Assembly: GCA_002440705.1 (NCBI GenBank)
Contig: DJVA01000034.1
Span: 1 to 64,000 of the forward strand
Source of the DNA: Flavobacteriaceae bacterium UBA6268
GTDB taxonomy: Bacteria > Bacteroidota > Bacteroidia > Flavobacteriales > Flavobacteriaceae
DNA length: 64,000 nt
Direction: 5' to 3'
Part shown: positions 33,951-43,072 of the stretch, piece after piece
Numbering within the stretch: position 1 is the first letter of the stretch
How the letters are laid out: every line of letters begins with the position of its first letter
Translations under genes and position numbers: made by a program
Notes under the pieces: model-generated
What the model was told of the DNA's origin: nothing
Databases searched by the model: none
The model's input: only the letters and a program-made list of their open reading frames with translations

Positions 33951-34467
33951 GAAACTTCGCCTTATTGTGGATATGGATGGTGTTTTGGCCGACGTATACG
34001 AGCAATTCATACAGTTTGAATTCCGGGAATCGGGCCTTCTCATGAAAAAATCGGAAGTGCATGGCACCGATGAAATCCTAGCCTTTCCCAATGGAAATAT
34101 ACATGTGCATGAACGTGGTTTTTTTAGGACCATACCCGTAATTTCAGGTGCCACTGAATCGTTGGAAAAACTTAACAAGGCCTACGAAGTATTTATCGTT
34201 TCATCGGCCATGGAGTTTCCCAACTGCCTCGAAGAAAAATATTATTGGCTCAAGGAGCACTTCCCTTTTTTAAGTTGGAAGCAAATAGTGCTTTGCGGTT
34301 CAAAAGAAGTGGTTCAGGGAAATATTATGATCGATGATCATTTTAAAAACTTAGATTCATTTACTGGCAGAACGCTCCTTTTCGATCAGCCCCACAACCA
34401 AAACAGTAATGATCATTCGCACGAAAGGGTCTGTAATTGGGATGAAATCATTCAATTGCTTCTTTAA
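33943..34467 (+). CDS. 5'(3')-deoxyribonucleotidase-like HAD phosphatase
   Basis: The 174-residue HAD-superfamily protein has the DxDGVLAD motif near the start (VDMDGVLADVYEQF), motif II Ser in FIVSSAMEF (about 86), and motif III/IV DDHFKN (about 130). This matches the NT5C family that dephosphorylates deoxynucleoside monophosphates. It overlaps miaE by 8 bp and is probably cotranslated with it. It is convergent with ppx. Confidence 0.88.
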   Translation: MAKKLRLIVDMDGVLADVYEQFIQFEFRESGLLMKKSEVHGTDEILAFPNGNIHVHERGFFRTIPVISGATESLEKLNKAYEVFIVSSAMEFPNCLEEKYYWLKEHFPFLSWKQIVLCGSKEVVQGNIMIDDHFKNLDSFTGRTLLFDQPHNQNSNDHSHERVCNWDEIIQLLL

Positions 34468-34474
34468 AACAAAT

Positions 34475-35374
34475 TTATTTTTTCAGGATTTTATCGTTGT
34501 AGAGGCTTTTGATGATGCCATCTGCAAGTCCGATTTTGGGCACGTAGATGTTTTTTGACTTGCTCCATTTCATGGCCGAAAGGTAAATTCGCGTAGCGGG
34601 AATGATGACATCGGCTCGGTCGGGATTCATTTCCAGTTCGTAAATCCGTTCGTGATAGGTATAGGATTTGAGTTTTTCATAATAATCGGCCAAGAAAAAA
34701 TAACTCAGAGGCATTCCTATTTTTTTCCCGCTGGCTTTGTAAATGCTATTGATGTTTCCTCCAGAACCAATTAAGCTTACGCGTTCATATTTTTTGGTGC
34801 TTTTAACGATCCAATCTTTTACTTCATCCCAAAGGGGTTCACGAACCATGTCATTCAAAATACGTACTGTCCCCAATTTAAACGACTGGGAAACAACGAC
34901 GCGCCCTTCTGCAAACACTGTAAATTCGGTACTTCCCCCTCCTACGTCCACATAAAGAAACGTTTTCTCCGAATCGATCAAGTCTCTAAGGTCGGTTGAA
35001 GCGATCAAGGAAGCTTCTTCCGCTCCATCAATAAGATCTATATGAATTTCGGTTTCTTGCTTGATTTTTTGGGCAATTGCCTCTCCGTTGTCAGCTTCGC
35101 GCATCGCTGAAGTGGCACAAGCCCTATAGGTTTCCACCCCGTGTGTTTTCATTAAAAGACGGTACGCATTCATGGCGTCGACCATCCTTTTATAATTGGC
35201 CTCCGATATTTTTCCGTTCAGGAACACATCGGCTCCCAACCGAATAGGAACCCTCACCAAAGAGGTTTTCTTGAAATGTGGCGGTTTCTCGCCCATTTCG
35301 GTGACGGTGGTAATCAATAAGCGTATGGCATTGGATCCAATATCGATGGCCGCATATTTTTCAATGTTCAGCAA
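34475..35374 (-). CDS. Exopolyphosphatase (Ppx/GppA family)
   Basis: The 299-residue protein is a short Ppx/GppA phosphatase with the ASKHA fold. The phosphate-binding motif 1 is AAIDIGSNAIRLLI, and phosphate 2 is VDVGGGSTEF. It lacks the C-terminal HD domain of the long forms. It degrades inorganic polyphosphate or pppGpp. It begins 1 bp after the ppk1 stop, so synthesis and breakdown of polyphosphate are encoded together. Confidence 0.9.
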   Translation of the reverse strand: MLNIEKYAAIDIGSNAIRLLITTVTEMGEKPPHFKKTSLVRVPIRLGADVFLNGKISEANYKRMVDAMNAYRLLMKTHGVETYRACATSAMREADNGEAIAQKIKQETEIHIDLIDGAEEASLIASTDLRDLIDSEKTFLYVDVGGGSTEFTVFAEGRVVVSQSFKLGTVRILNDMVREPLWDEVKDWIVKSTKKYERVSLIGSGGNINSIYKASGKKIGMPLSYFFLADYYEKLKSYTYHERIYELEMNPDRADVIIPATRIYLSAMKWSKSKNIYVPKIGLADGIIKSLYNDKILKK

Positions 35375-35375
35375 G

Positions 35376-37463
35376 TCAGTTCAATTTTTTTTTATAATAA
35401 TCGTAAAGGGCAAATTGGGAGCGCATCTCTTCAAGTTCGTTGCGCAAATAGGCATTATCCTGGTCTTTGGTAATGATCCTTGCTTTTACATTGTCGCTCC
35501 AGCTTATTTCGAAGGTTTCCAGAAGTTCTTTTTGAATGTCTTCATCATAAATGGGGCAGGTAATTTCCACGCGGGTATCCAAATTGCGCGTCATAAAATC
35601 GGCCGAGGAAATGAAATACTTTGGGTGGCCTCCATTTTCGAAAATATACAGTCTTGGGTGTTCCAAAAATTTATCGACAATGCTGATGGCTTCAATATTT
35701 TCACTCATTCCAGGAATGCCTGGGATGAGGCTACAGATACCACGGACAATCAGTTGAATTTTTACACCGGCCTGGCTAGCATGGTACAGTTTATCGATCA
35801 TCTTAAAGTCGGACAAACTATTCAGCTTTAATTTAATACCACTAGGGAGTCCTTTTTTATGGTTCTCAATTTCATGATCTATTAAGTGGTAGAAGGCATT
35901 GCGGGTATAATGTGGGGAAACAATTAAATGACGGTATTTCTTTACTTGGTAGTTAACCTCAAAGAAGTTGAATACCTTATTGATTTCCTTCCCAATTTTC
36001 TCGTTGGCAGTAAACAGGGTATAATCGGTATAGATTTTTGCCGTGGACTCATTAAAATTTCCTGTACTGATGAAGGAATAGCGTTTCAATTTTCCCTGTT
36101 CCAGGCGTTCCACAACGCAAGCCTTACAATGCACCTTTAACCCAGCAACCCCAAAAATAAGCTTTACCCCTTCCTCCTGCATTTGTTCGGCGTAGCTTAT
36201 GTTCGCCGCTTCGTCAAACCGTGCACGTAATTCTATCTGGACGGTAACCTGTTTCCCATTTTTCGCAGCGTTAATCAAGGAACTAGCAATGTGGGAAACT
36301 TCCGCTAAGCGGTAAATGGTCATTTTAATGGATTGTACCTTGGGGTCCAGCGCTGCTTCCCGTAAAAACTTTACTACATAGCTAAAGGTTTGGTAGGGCG
36401 CGTAAAGCAAATAGTCTTTTTTTGCGATCTTATCCAACAAACTTCCTTGCAAGCTCAGTCCAGGAATGGGCAAAGGCTCCTTTACCTCATACATCAGGTC
36501 TTTTCTTCCCAAACTTGGAAACTTCATGTAATCCCTCCGGTTGTGGTACCGACCACCAGGAATGATGCTGTCCATGTTATCGATCCCCATTTTTTTCATA
36601 AGGAAAGCCAAGGTATCTTCCTCAATCGTGCTGTCGTAAACAAAACGCACGGGGTCCCCACTACTTCTCTTGGCAACACTTTGGGAGATTTTTTCAAGGA
36701 AACTGCGGCTAAGATCGCTATCAATATCCAATTCGGCATCCCTTGTTATTTTGATCATGTGTGCCGAAATACTTTCATAATAAAAAATGCTGAAAATGTT
36801 CCGCAAACAATGACGGATCAGGTCGTCCAGAATGATGATGTATTTTCGACCATCCTCCTCGGGAAGCACCACAAAGCGGTTGACGACCCTCGGAATCTCA
36901 ATGAGGGCGTAATTTATTTTAGAAGCAAAAGTATCGTCTCCCTCTTGCATGACCATACGCACCGCTAAGTAAGCCGCACTGTCCTTAAGGGAGGGAAATT
37001 CCTCCACCTCTGAAAGCATGATTGTAACCAAGGCAGGGCTCACGACCCGGATAAAGTATTCGGAAATAAACTTGCTTTGGGATGGTGAAATCTCGGTTTC
37101 GTTGATGATATAAATATTTTCATCCCGCAACTCTTCTTGGATTTTTTCGAGGATGTCCAAGCTCATTTGCTGTTGATCGATAACTGTATGGGTAATTTCC
37201 TCCAAGAGTTCTGAAGCAGAAATCCCTCCCAACTCACTTCGGGCACCTTTGCCAACTTCCACAATGCGTTTGATTGTGGCATACCGCACCTTGAAAAATT
37301 CATCGAGATTGTTGGAAAAAATACCCAAGAACCTTAGGCGTTCCAGAACTGGGACCGAGGGATCCTCGGCTTCCTGAAGTACCCGGGCATTAAACTGCAA
37401 CCAACTTAAATCGCGGTTGATGTACTTATGATGCGTTTTTAATGATGAAATGGTCACGTTCAT
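35376..37463 (-). CDS. ppk1: Polyphosphate kinase 1
   Basis: The 695-residue protein is full-length PPK1. The N-terminal domain begins INRDLSWLQFNARVLQEAED, which is the family signature. The C-terminal catalytic domains contain KVHCKACVVE (phospho-accepting His) and SIKMTIYRLA. It makes polyphosphate from ATP reversibly. The operon order is sixA - ppk1 - ppx, with a 4-bp overlap to sixA and 1 bp to ppx. A surplus of polyphosphate could be a stress reserve in this organism. Confidence 0.96.
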   Translation of the reverse strand: MNVTISSLKTHHKYINRDLSWLQFNARVLQEAEDPSVPVLERLRFLGIFSNNLDEFFKVRYATIKRIVEVGKGARSELGGISASELLEEITHTVIDQQQMSLDILEKIQEELRDENIYIINETEISPSQSKFISEYFIRVVSPALVTIMLSEVEEFPSLKDSAAYLAVRMVMQEGDDTFASKINYALIEIPRVVNRFVVLPEEDGRKYIIILDDLIRHCLRNIFSIFYYESISAHMIKITRDAELDIDSDLSRSFLEKISQSVAKRSSGDPVRFVYDSTIEEDTLAFLMKKMGIDNMDSIIPGGRYHNRRDYMKFPSLGRKDLMYEVKEPLPIPGLSLQGSLLDKIAKKDYLLYAPYQTFSYVVKFLREAALDPKVQSIKMTIYRLAEVSHIASSLINAAKNGKQVTVQIELRARFDEAANISYAEQMQEEGVKLIFGVAGLKVHCKACVVERLEQGKLKRYSFISTGNFNESTAKIYTDYTLFTANEKIGKEINKVFNFFEVNYQVKKYRHLIVSPHYTRNAFYHLIDHEIENHKKGLPSGIKLKLNSLSDFKMIDKLYHASQAGVKIQLIVRGICSLIPGIPGMSENIEAISIVDKFLEHPRLYIFENGGHPKYFISSADFMTRNLDTRVEITCPIYDEDIQKELLETFEISWSDNVKARIITKDQDNAYLRNELEEMRSQFALYDYYKKKLN

Positions 37464-37948
37464 TTTTTTAAATCCCTGGGAAATACGGTAGCTATGGTTT
37501 TACCGGTAGTAATGTTGCCCCATTGGTTTTCGCCAAATTCAATTTGAACAAATCCACAAGTAGGAACATTATCAATATACTTGTTTCCCAGCATATTTGC
37601 AATAGAGGTAAATGCATGGTTGTGCCCTACAATCATGACCGTGTCACAGTCATCGGGAAGGCCTTTTACGGTTTCCATCACTTTATGGCCACTGAAATCG
37701 TACAAATTGTGTGTAATTTCAAAATGTGCCCCTTCAACCTTAAATACCTCTTGAAAGTAGTGTGCTGTGGCCAATGCACGTTCCGCATCACTTGTCGCAA
37801 TATGATCGGGCCTTTTGAAATGGTTCACTACATATTGGGAAACCAAGGTAGCGTCATTTTTTCCCCGTTCCTTAAGGGGGCGCTTGTGGTCGATGACATC
37901 AAACTCCCACGAGGATTTGGCATGGCGTACCATGTAAAGTGTTTTCAT
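37460..37948 (-). CDS. SixA-like histidine phosphatase
   Basis: The 162-residue protein starts with the RHG motif of histidine phosphatases (LYMVRHAKSSWEF) and has the second active-site His in VMIVGHNHAF (about 101). In E. coli, SixA dephosphorylates phosphohistidine of PTS/His-kinase relays. In this position beside ppk1 it may act on other phosphoesters. Its ATGA overlap with ppk1 suggests translational coupling. Confidence 0.88.
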   Translation of the reverse strand: MKTLYMVRHAKSSWEFDVIDHKRPLKERGKNDATLVSQYVVNHFKRPDHIATSDAERALATAHYFQEVFKVEGAHFEITHNLYDFSGHKVMETVKGLPDDCDTVMIVGHNHAFTSIANMLGNKYIDNVPTCGFVQIEFGENQWGNITTGKTIATVFPRDLKK

Positions 37949-37977
37949 AACAGTTGGTTAGTTAGTTTCATTTCCTA

Positions 37978-38622
37978 TTAAGGTGCCAATCGCTCGATCA
38001 CCCAATCCATTCCATCCAATCGGTATCGAATACGGTCGTGCAATCGATTGGGCCTACCTTGCCAAAATTCAAATTCAACCGGGCTTACCAAATACCCGCC
38101 CCAATAGGTAGGTTTTGGAATTTCTTTTCCTTCGTATTCCAGTTCCAATTGTTTCAGTTTATTTTCCAAAAACTCCCTATTTTCAATAACCTCACTTTGC
38201 GGACTTACCAGTGCCCCAAGCTGACTTCCCTTTGGGCGGGAGGAAAAATAATTTTCGGAATCATTAGCGGTGGTCCTTTCTGCAATCCCCTTAATGATGA
38301 CCTGCCGTTCCATATTGGGCCAGAAAAAAGAAAGGGAAACCTTACTGTGGAGCGCTATAGACTTTGCCTTTTCGCTTTGGTAATTTGTGTAAAAATAGAA
38401 TCCGTTTTCATCGTATTTTTTTAGTAAGACCACTCTTCCCTTAGGAAAACCATCCTCTCCTAGGGTGTTTAAGGTCATGGCATTTACTTCGTCCACCCCT
38501 CCGGCCTGCTGTACGGCATAAAACCAAGTCCTGAATTGCTGCAAGGGATTTGCATCAATCGTGGTTTCGTCCAATACTCCTTTTGAATAGTTTTTACGAA
38601 ACTCGTGAAGGTTGTCGCGCAT
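37978..38622 (-). CDS. pdxH: Pyridoxamine 5'-phosphate oxidase
   Basis: The 214-residue protein matches PdxH in length. FMN- and substrate-binding landmarks are GRVVLLKKYDENGFYFYTNYQSEKA-type (two segments around 63-85), FFWPNMERQV near 100, and the C-terminal FWQGRPNRLHDR motif with Arg and His for PLP binding. It oxidises PNP/PMP to PLP, the last step of vitamin B6 supply. It lies 29 bp upstream of sixA on the same strand. Confidence 0.95.
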   Translation of the reverse strand: MRDNLHEFRKNYSKGVLDETTIDANPLQQFRTWFYAVQQAGGVDEVNAMTLNTLGEDGFPKGRVVLLKKYDENGFYFYTNYQSEKAKSIALHSKVSLSFFWPNMERQVIIKGIAERTTANDSENYFSSRPKGSQLGALVSPQSEVIENREFLENKLKQLELEYEGKEIPKPTYWGGYLVSPVEFEFWQGRPNRLHDRIRYRLDGMDWVIERLAP

Positions 38623-38696
38623 AGGGCCAATGTATTATAAGATGCAAGTTACGAGTTTTGGATTTTAGGAAGCCTTTGAAGCGATTTAAATTTGGG

Positions 38697-39437
38697 TTAA
38701 ATATCCTCCGTAGATTTTGAGTTTTCCAATTTCAATAATTTTTGTTCCAATTCCAAAATAAGGAATTCGGCAATTGGAACCTTATTGATTTTCAAATTTT
38801 CAATCGTTTTCCGAATAGTTTCGACATCTTCCATAACCGGTATTGGCTCAAAGTGCTCTTTAGGCGCAAGGGAGAAAAAAAGTTGATCGGACCACGCATT
38901 TCGCTCGGCGTCAATAACCAAATGCAATCGATCTCGGTCGCCGTGATTAGCAACGGAATGTTCAAAATTAACATTGGTATACCAGCATTCACCGGGTTTC
39001 ATCGTCAAAACGTCCCCATTCAGCACAAAAGAAACTTCAGGGTTGGTAATGATAGGAACGTGCAACCGGAAACAGCCATCTTCATACCCTAGTTTGTAAT
39101 CGCGATGCGGCTTGATAATGGCTCCTACCCCCAATTTCAGAATGCGTGCCGATAAGATGTTGCATTTGAAAGTCCCCAATACTTCACGAAAGTACGGCGC
39201 CCGCTCCAATAGAGGTGTTGGTTTTGGACGGAATCCTTCCGAAGGCATGGCCAAAATGTTGGTGGTATTTCCATCGTTGGCAATAAGGGAAATCGCTTTC
39301 CAATCGCCTTCATAACCATTGGTATTGAAATGCGGAACCCAGTTACTTTCCAAAACCGTATCAAGATCCCGCAACAATTTGGATTCCTCAAATTGAAAAG
39401 GAAGTTTGAGGTAGGCCGTTGTTTTTTTATTCATCAT
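38697..39437 (-). CDS. Aspartyl/asparaginyl beta-hydroxylase-like Fe(II)/2OG oxygenase
   Basis: The product is about 246 residues. The core carries the double-stranded beta-helix signature: IKPHRDYKLG supplies the first His (and Asp), and FEHSVANHGDRDRLHLVID supplies the distal His and the Arg that holds 2-oxoglutarate. FRLHVPI is a conserved strand. Family members hydroxylate Asp/Asn of proteins or peptides, or small molecules. The ATG at 39437 overlaps the carbamoyltransferase stop as ATGA, so it is translationally coupled to it. Substrate unknown. Confidence 0.87.
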   Translation of the reverse strand: MMNKKTTAYLKLPFQFEESKLLRDLDTVLESNWVPHFNTNGYEGDWKAISLIANDGNTTNILAMPSEGFRPKPTPLLERAPYFREVLGTFKCNILSARILKLGVGAIIKPHRDYKLGYEDGCFRLHVPIITNPEVSFVLNGDVLTMKPGECWYTNVNFEHSVANHGDRDRLHLVIDAERNAWSDQLFFSLAPKEHFEPIPVMEDVETIRKTIENLKINKVPIAEFLILELEQKLLKLENSKSTEDI

Positions 39438-41611
39438 CGTAGCCATTTTATCATCGTTGGATAATCCCTTGCATCACAAAGTCCCATCCACTGCAACAAG
39501 GAAACGCCAATAAAGTTATCATTATTAAATTGATTGATGATCCATTCGGACTGGTCTTTATACCCATTTGGGTGAAACACCACTTCAGCTGGCAAATGCA
39601 GCGCCCTTAGAGCTGCATAGGACCATGCGATGGCTGCAATTTCATCGCCATCACTGGGCCAGGAAAGATCCATCAAGTCGGTGCCAATCAAATGCCTTTC
39701 TGCCGCCGAAGTTACGGCCAAATGTCCCGCTTCGTGAAGTAAGTCGCCTGGATACAGCATTTTAGCAGCATCCATCACTATTTTGTTTCCCTGAAGCGCC
39801 AAGCCTGGAAGTACACAAGGATCTTTCAATGGAGCACTAACCACTTCAACCCCAATTTCATCAAGGAATTTTAGTATTTTTTCCAGTACATCGCTTTGAG
39901 TCGCTGTTTTTTTCTTTGTTATCAGGTTTGAATCAAGAACCAAAGCATCCAAATCTGTTTCCAAAAAAAGTTTCAAGGCTTCTTTGGGTGTTTCCACAAT
40001 GGGCATGCCTTTCTTATTGAAACTGGTGTTGAGCAATACGGGCAAACCAGATTGGTGTTGAAATTCTTGAATTAAGGCATAATACCGCGGATTCCATTTT
40101 TTAGTGACCGTTTGCACCCTAGCAGTTCCATCCACGTGGGTCACATTGGCCAAAGGCTGCGCATAGTCCTTTTTGGTGCGGTCCACTAAAATCATGTAAG
40201 GACTCTTCCTCCCTGATTCGAAAAATTCCTCGGCAAATTCTTCAAGCACAGAGGGGGCAAAAGGTCTAAAATCCTCACGGAATTTGATGCGTGCATTGAT
40301 ATGTGACTTCATCCCTTGCTTTCTGGGATCAGCTAAAATACTTCGTCTCCCAAGTGCCCTAGGCCCAAATTCACATCCCGATTGAAACCAACCTACTGTT
40401 TTACCAGCTTTTAAGAGGGTTGCGGTTTCTTTCAACAGATCGGAATCTTCGAGGTATTGATGACAATTGAAGGTATTGGACGGAAGCTCATTCAAGGCCA
40501 GTTCGATAGCTTTTTTAGAATATTCCCTTCCAAAACAGGTCGAACCATCGTGCGGCTTTTTTGGCTTATTGAAGTATTCCAGCCAGCCGTAAAAAGCACA
40601 ACCAAGCGCAAGGCCATTATCCGCAGCGGCCGGCTCAAAATACCAAGCATCCGCAAGATTGGACCTTACCAGTTTGGCATTAGCAACCGCATTCAAAGCA
40701 ACGCCTCCTGAGTAGCACACATTCTTGATGGGAAAATCTTTTAGCCGAATCTCAAAGCACTTTAAAACGGCCTGTTCCACCTGTTCCTGTGCCCACCTAG
40801 CCACATTGGCATAATATTGAAAATCTGCATAAAAATCTTCTTTCCCTTTTGAAGGCTTGTCGAATTGTGCTTTCCAGTCGTCGGCTACCATTAATCGACC
40901 GTCGCTGTTGAATTCGAAGACGTTCCCAAAAAAAGCCCCAGAGGTTCCATAGGGAGCCAAACCCATCAATTTTCCAGCATCTTCCATGTTCCCAAATACA
41001 TAATGGCTCATTGCGGCGTAAAATCCACCAATAGAATGCTTCGTGGTTGGCAGCGATAACTCGTGCTCCTGGTATGGGGACATCACACTAAAGTCCTTCC
41101 ACAGCAATTGCATTTTTTGTCCATCAAAGTGATAAAAGCTATCCTTTTCACACTGCATCTCGGGAAATTCCAGAATTGATTTTGAAATGCTCTTTGCTGC
41201 ATTTGGGTGAAGCTGCAGAAATTGATCCAAAGGACTCCCACATCCGTCGATTACCATCACCCCGCAGGCATCAAAAGGTGAAGTGCCTACAGCACTGTAG
41301 GCGTGGGCCAAATGATGGGAAATCGTTATCACTGGAGGATTTCCTTTTTCTGAAAAGAGCCTTTTCCCCTGAAAATAATCGGGTTTTGGAATTTCGAAAT
41401 TGGCACATTGAACCACCAAGGAAACCTCATCGAGGGTAATGCCTTCAGCATCCAAGCAATACCGAATTGCATCGGTATCGTTACCGCCATCGTGCTTAAT
41501 GCGTGTAAGGCGTTCTTTTTCTATGGCAAAAACTATTTCCCCGTTTTTGAGCAAAACACATGAGCCATTGTGGGACAATCCCGTACCCAATATGTAGAGG
41601 GGTTCTTTCAC
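39434..41611 (-). CDS. Carbamoyltransferase (NodU/TobZ family) with C-terminal HExxH domain
   Basis: The 725-residue protein starts with GTG at 41611. The N-terminal Kae1-like domain has GLSHNGSCVLL, ISHHLAHAYSA with metal-binding His, and VIDGCGSPLD; the YrdC-like part has GCEFGPRALGRRSI and LLNTSFNKKGMPIV. These belong to O-carbamoyltransferases that use carbamoyl phosphate and ATP. After about residue 575 an extra domain of 150 residues follows, with HEAGH at 626-630 and DEIAAIAWSYAA 26 residues later, the pattern of ImmA/IrrE-like zinc proteins. Such fusion is unusual to me. The GTG overlaps the stop of a 44-residue peptide gene. Confidence 0.9.
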   Translation of the reverse strand: MKEPLYILGTGLSHNGSCVLLKNGEIVFAIEKERLTRIKHDGGNDTDAIRYCLDAEGITLDEVSLVVQCANFEIPKPDYFQGKRLFSEKGNPPVITISHHLAHAYSAVGTSPFDACGVMVIDGCGSPLDQFLQLHPNAAKSISKSILEFPEMQCEKDSFYHFDGQKMQLLWKDFSVMSPYQEHELSLPTTKHSIGGFYAAMSHYVFGNMEDAGKLMGLAPYGTSGAFFGNVFEFNSDGRLMVADDWKAQFDKPSKGKEDFYADFQYYANVARWAQEQVEQAVLKCFEIRLKDFPIKNVCYSGGVALNAVANAKLVRSNLADAWYFEPAAADNGLALGCAFYGWLEYFNKPKKPHDGSTCFGREYSKKAIELALNELPSNTFNCHQYLEDSDLLKETATLLKAGKTVGWFQSGCEFGPRALGRRSILADPRKQGMKSHINARIKFREDFRPFAPSVLEEFAEEFFESGRKSPYMILVDRTKKDYAQPLANVTHVDGTARVQTVTKKWNPRYYALIQEFQHQSGLPVLLNTSFNKKGMPIVETPKEALKLFLETDLDALVLDSNLITKKKTATQSDVLEKILKFLDEIGVEVVSAPLKDPCVLPGLALQGNKIVMDAAKMLYPGDLLHEAGHLAVTSAAERHLIGTDLMDLSWPSDGDEIAAIAWSYAALRALHLPAEVVFHPNGYKDQSEWIINQFNNDNFIGVSLLQWMGLCDARDYPTMIKWLR

Positions 41612-41742
41612 TGGTTTTGCTGGGCATCGGATTCATCGTCCCTATCTTCCTTTCTAGGGGCCAGTTTATAGACAAGCCACCCGAATCCAAATACTAGATG
41701 AAGGACAATGATAATGATGATGATTGTAGTCGTGGTACTCAA
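41608..41742 (-). CDS. Small one-helix membrane peptide, 44 residues
   Basis: This frame begins with TTG at 41742 and ends in TGA at 41608-41610, which overlaps the GTG start of the carbamoyltransferase gene. The peptide starts MSTTTTIIIIIIVLHLVF, forming one transmembrane helix with six consecutive Ile, then LVYKLAPRKEDRDDE, a basic-then-acidic tail that should be cytoplasmic by the positive-inside rule. The overlap and the helix argue that it is real. No known family is recognised; DUF5989-type peptides near other carbamoyltransferases differ in sequence. Confidence 0.62.
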   Translation of the reverse strand: MSTTTTIIIIIIVLHLVFGFGWLVYKLAPRKEDRDDESDAQQNQ

Positions 41743-41820
41743 GAAAAATATATGCGTTTCAAGTTGGATCGATTACCCTAAAATAGTTATTTATTGCAAA
41801 TGGAAGCCTCATGTATAAAA

Positions 41821-42726
41821 TTAGAGCTTGAATTGCTTCCCATCTTCGGCCAAAGCCACATTTTCGAAATGCAATTGGGCTTCCTTCCTAAAATCCTCAA
41901 AATTGGCGTACCGTCCCGAATAATGCCCCAAAATTAACATGCCTGCCTGCGCCATGGCAGCAATTTGACCTGCCTGTGCTGCGGTACTGTGTTTTGTTTC
42001 TTCACAAAGATGCACATGCTTTTCCAAAAATGTGGCTTCATGGTACAACACGCCAGTACCTTTAATATGGGGCACTATGGAGGGTTCAAAAGCCGTATCG
42101 CTGCAAAATGCATAACTTTTGGGTGGATCGGGATCTTTGGTGACTAGGCTGTTGGAAATAATAGTTCCATCCCTGTTGGGAACATCGTATCCCTGTTTCA
42201 ACTTTGAAAAATACCCTTGGTCGATTTTGGCCGCAACGGCAGCTTTTAAATTCAATTTGCGTTCTCCAGGTTTTTCACGAAAAAGAAACCCATTGGTATA
42301 TACCCTATGCCTAAGCGGAATTGTTGAAATGCTCACCTGTTCATCTTCAAAAATCAATTCGGGATCCTTTCCGTCCAACTCATGGAATAAAAGCGGGTAA
42401 TTGGTCCAGCTGCTGCCTAATTTAAGCTGCAGTGTTATGGCATCTTTAATGCCCTTTGGACCATAGACATGCAATTCGGTTTCGCGCCCTAAGAGGCGGA
42501 AGGTCGAAACGAGGCCCACCAATCCGTAAAAATGATCCCCGTGCAAGTGCGAAATGAAAATGTGCTTGATGCGGGAAAATTTCACTTTGTTCTTTCGAAG
42601 TGCAATTTGAGTCCCTTCGCCACAATCCACAAGAAAAAGGTGTCCTCTCATTTCCAGTACTTGAGCCGTTGGGTTTTGATCAACCCGGGGCGTTGCAGAA
42701 TGGCATCCAAGTATGGTTAAAGTCAA
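41821..42726 (-). CDS. rnz: Ribonuclease Z
   Basis: The 301-residue metallo-beta-lactamase protein has the tRNase Z motif HLHGDH (FISHLHGDHFYGL, about 56), the PTAQ/GEGTQ substrate region near the N-terminus, and the later DTAFE and GHYSGRY motifs. It trims tRNA 3' ends. Many tRNAs here encode CCA (as in the tRNA-Ser at 21..107), so its substrates may be those lacking CCA or other RNAs. It starts 10 bp after the STAS-like gene in the pyrR-pyrB operon. Confidence 0.95.
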   Translation of the reverse strand: MTLTILGCHSATPRVDQNPTAQVLEMRGHLFLVDCGEGTQIALRKNKVKFSRIKHIFISHLHGDHFYGLVGLVSTFRLLGRETELHVYGPKGIKDAITLQLKLGSSWTNYPLLFHELDGKDPELIFEDEQVSISTIPLRHRVYTNGFLFREKPGERKLNLKAAVAAKIDQGYFSKLKQGYDVPNRDGTIISNSLVTKDPDPPKSYAFCSDTAFEPSIVPHIKGTGVLYHEATFLEKHVHLCEETKHSTAAQAGQIAAMAQAGMLILGHYSGRYANFEDFRKEAQLHFENVALAEDGKQFKL

Positions 42727-42736
42727 ATGGTGTGTT

Positions 42737-43072
42737 TTAAAATCCGAGATCCCTTTCTATTTCTTCCATTTCAACAACATCGGCTGCCTCCTGCAGGGTG
42801 GGCACCACGATCAATTCATCTGGGACGTCATCAGGATTGATCGAGTCATTCACAATGATAAACGATTTTCCACCGGAACGGTGCGTGTTAGAGAGCACCA
42901 GTATATCAAGTAGTTCATCTAAGGAAATATGCGTGTATTTCAACAAATCGACCACTACATTTTGCTCATAAAAATGCGTTCTCATTTGTTGCTCCAAAAA
43001 GGGCAGGAATTCTGTATAAGAGCCGCGATCGTCTGCCAATATGGTGTAGGTGCCTCGATCAGTGATCTTCAT
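42737..43072 (-). CDS. STAS-like small protein, linked to rnz and pyrB
   Basis: The 111-residue protein looks like a STAS/anti-sigma-factor-antagonist fold: a VVDLLKYTHISLDELLDIL helix after a strand, a central FIIVND strand and a C-terminal LQEAADVVEMEEIERDL helix. I recall it as a conserved flavobacterial protein next to rnz. There is no clear phosphoserine site. It overlaps pyrB by 14 bp and is 10 bp before rnz, so it is probably in the same operon. Function unknown. Confidence 0.78.
   Translation of the reverse strand: MKITDRGTYTILADDRGSYTEFLPFLEQQMRTHFYEQNVVVDLLKYTHISLDELLDILVLSNTHRSGGKSFIIVNDSINPDDVPDELIVVPTLQEAADVVEMEEIERDLGF

Noticed and set aside
35196..35831. 211-codon plus-strand frame across the ppx/ppk1 junction
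   Set aside because: It overlaps two well-supported minus-strand genes and shows no family features.
36390..36968. 192-codon antisense frame within ppk1
   Set aside because: No signal, domain or promoter, and full overlap with a conserved gene.
41496..41690. 64-codon minus frame near the carbamoyltransferase start
   Set aside because: It is out of frame with the enzyme and the 44-residue peptide gene, and lacks a plausible start context; the peptide frame at 41608..41742 is better supported.
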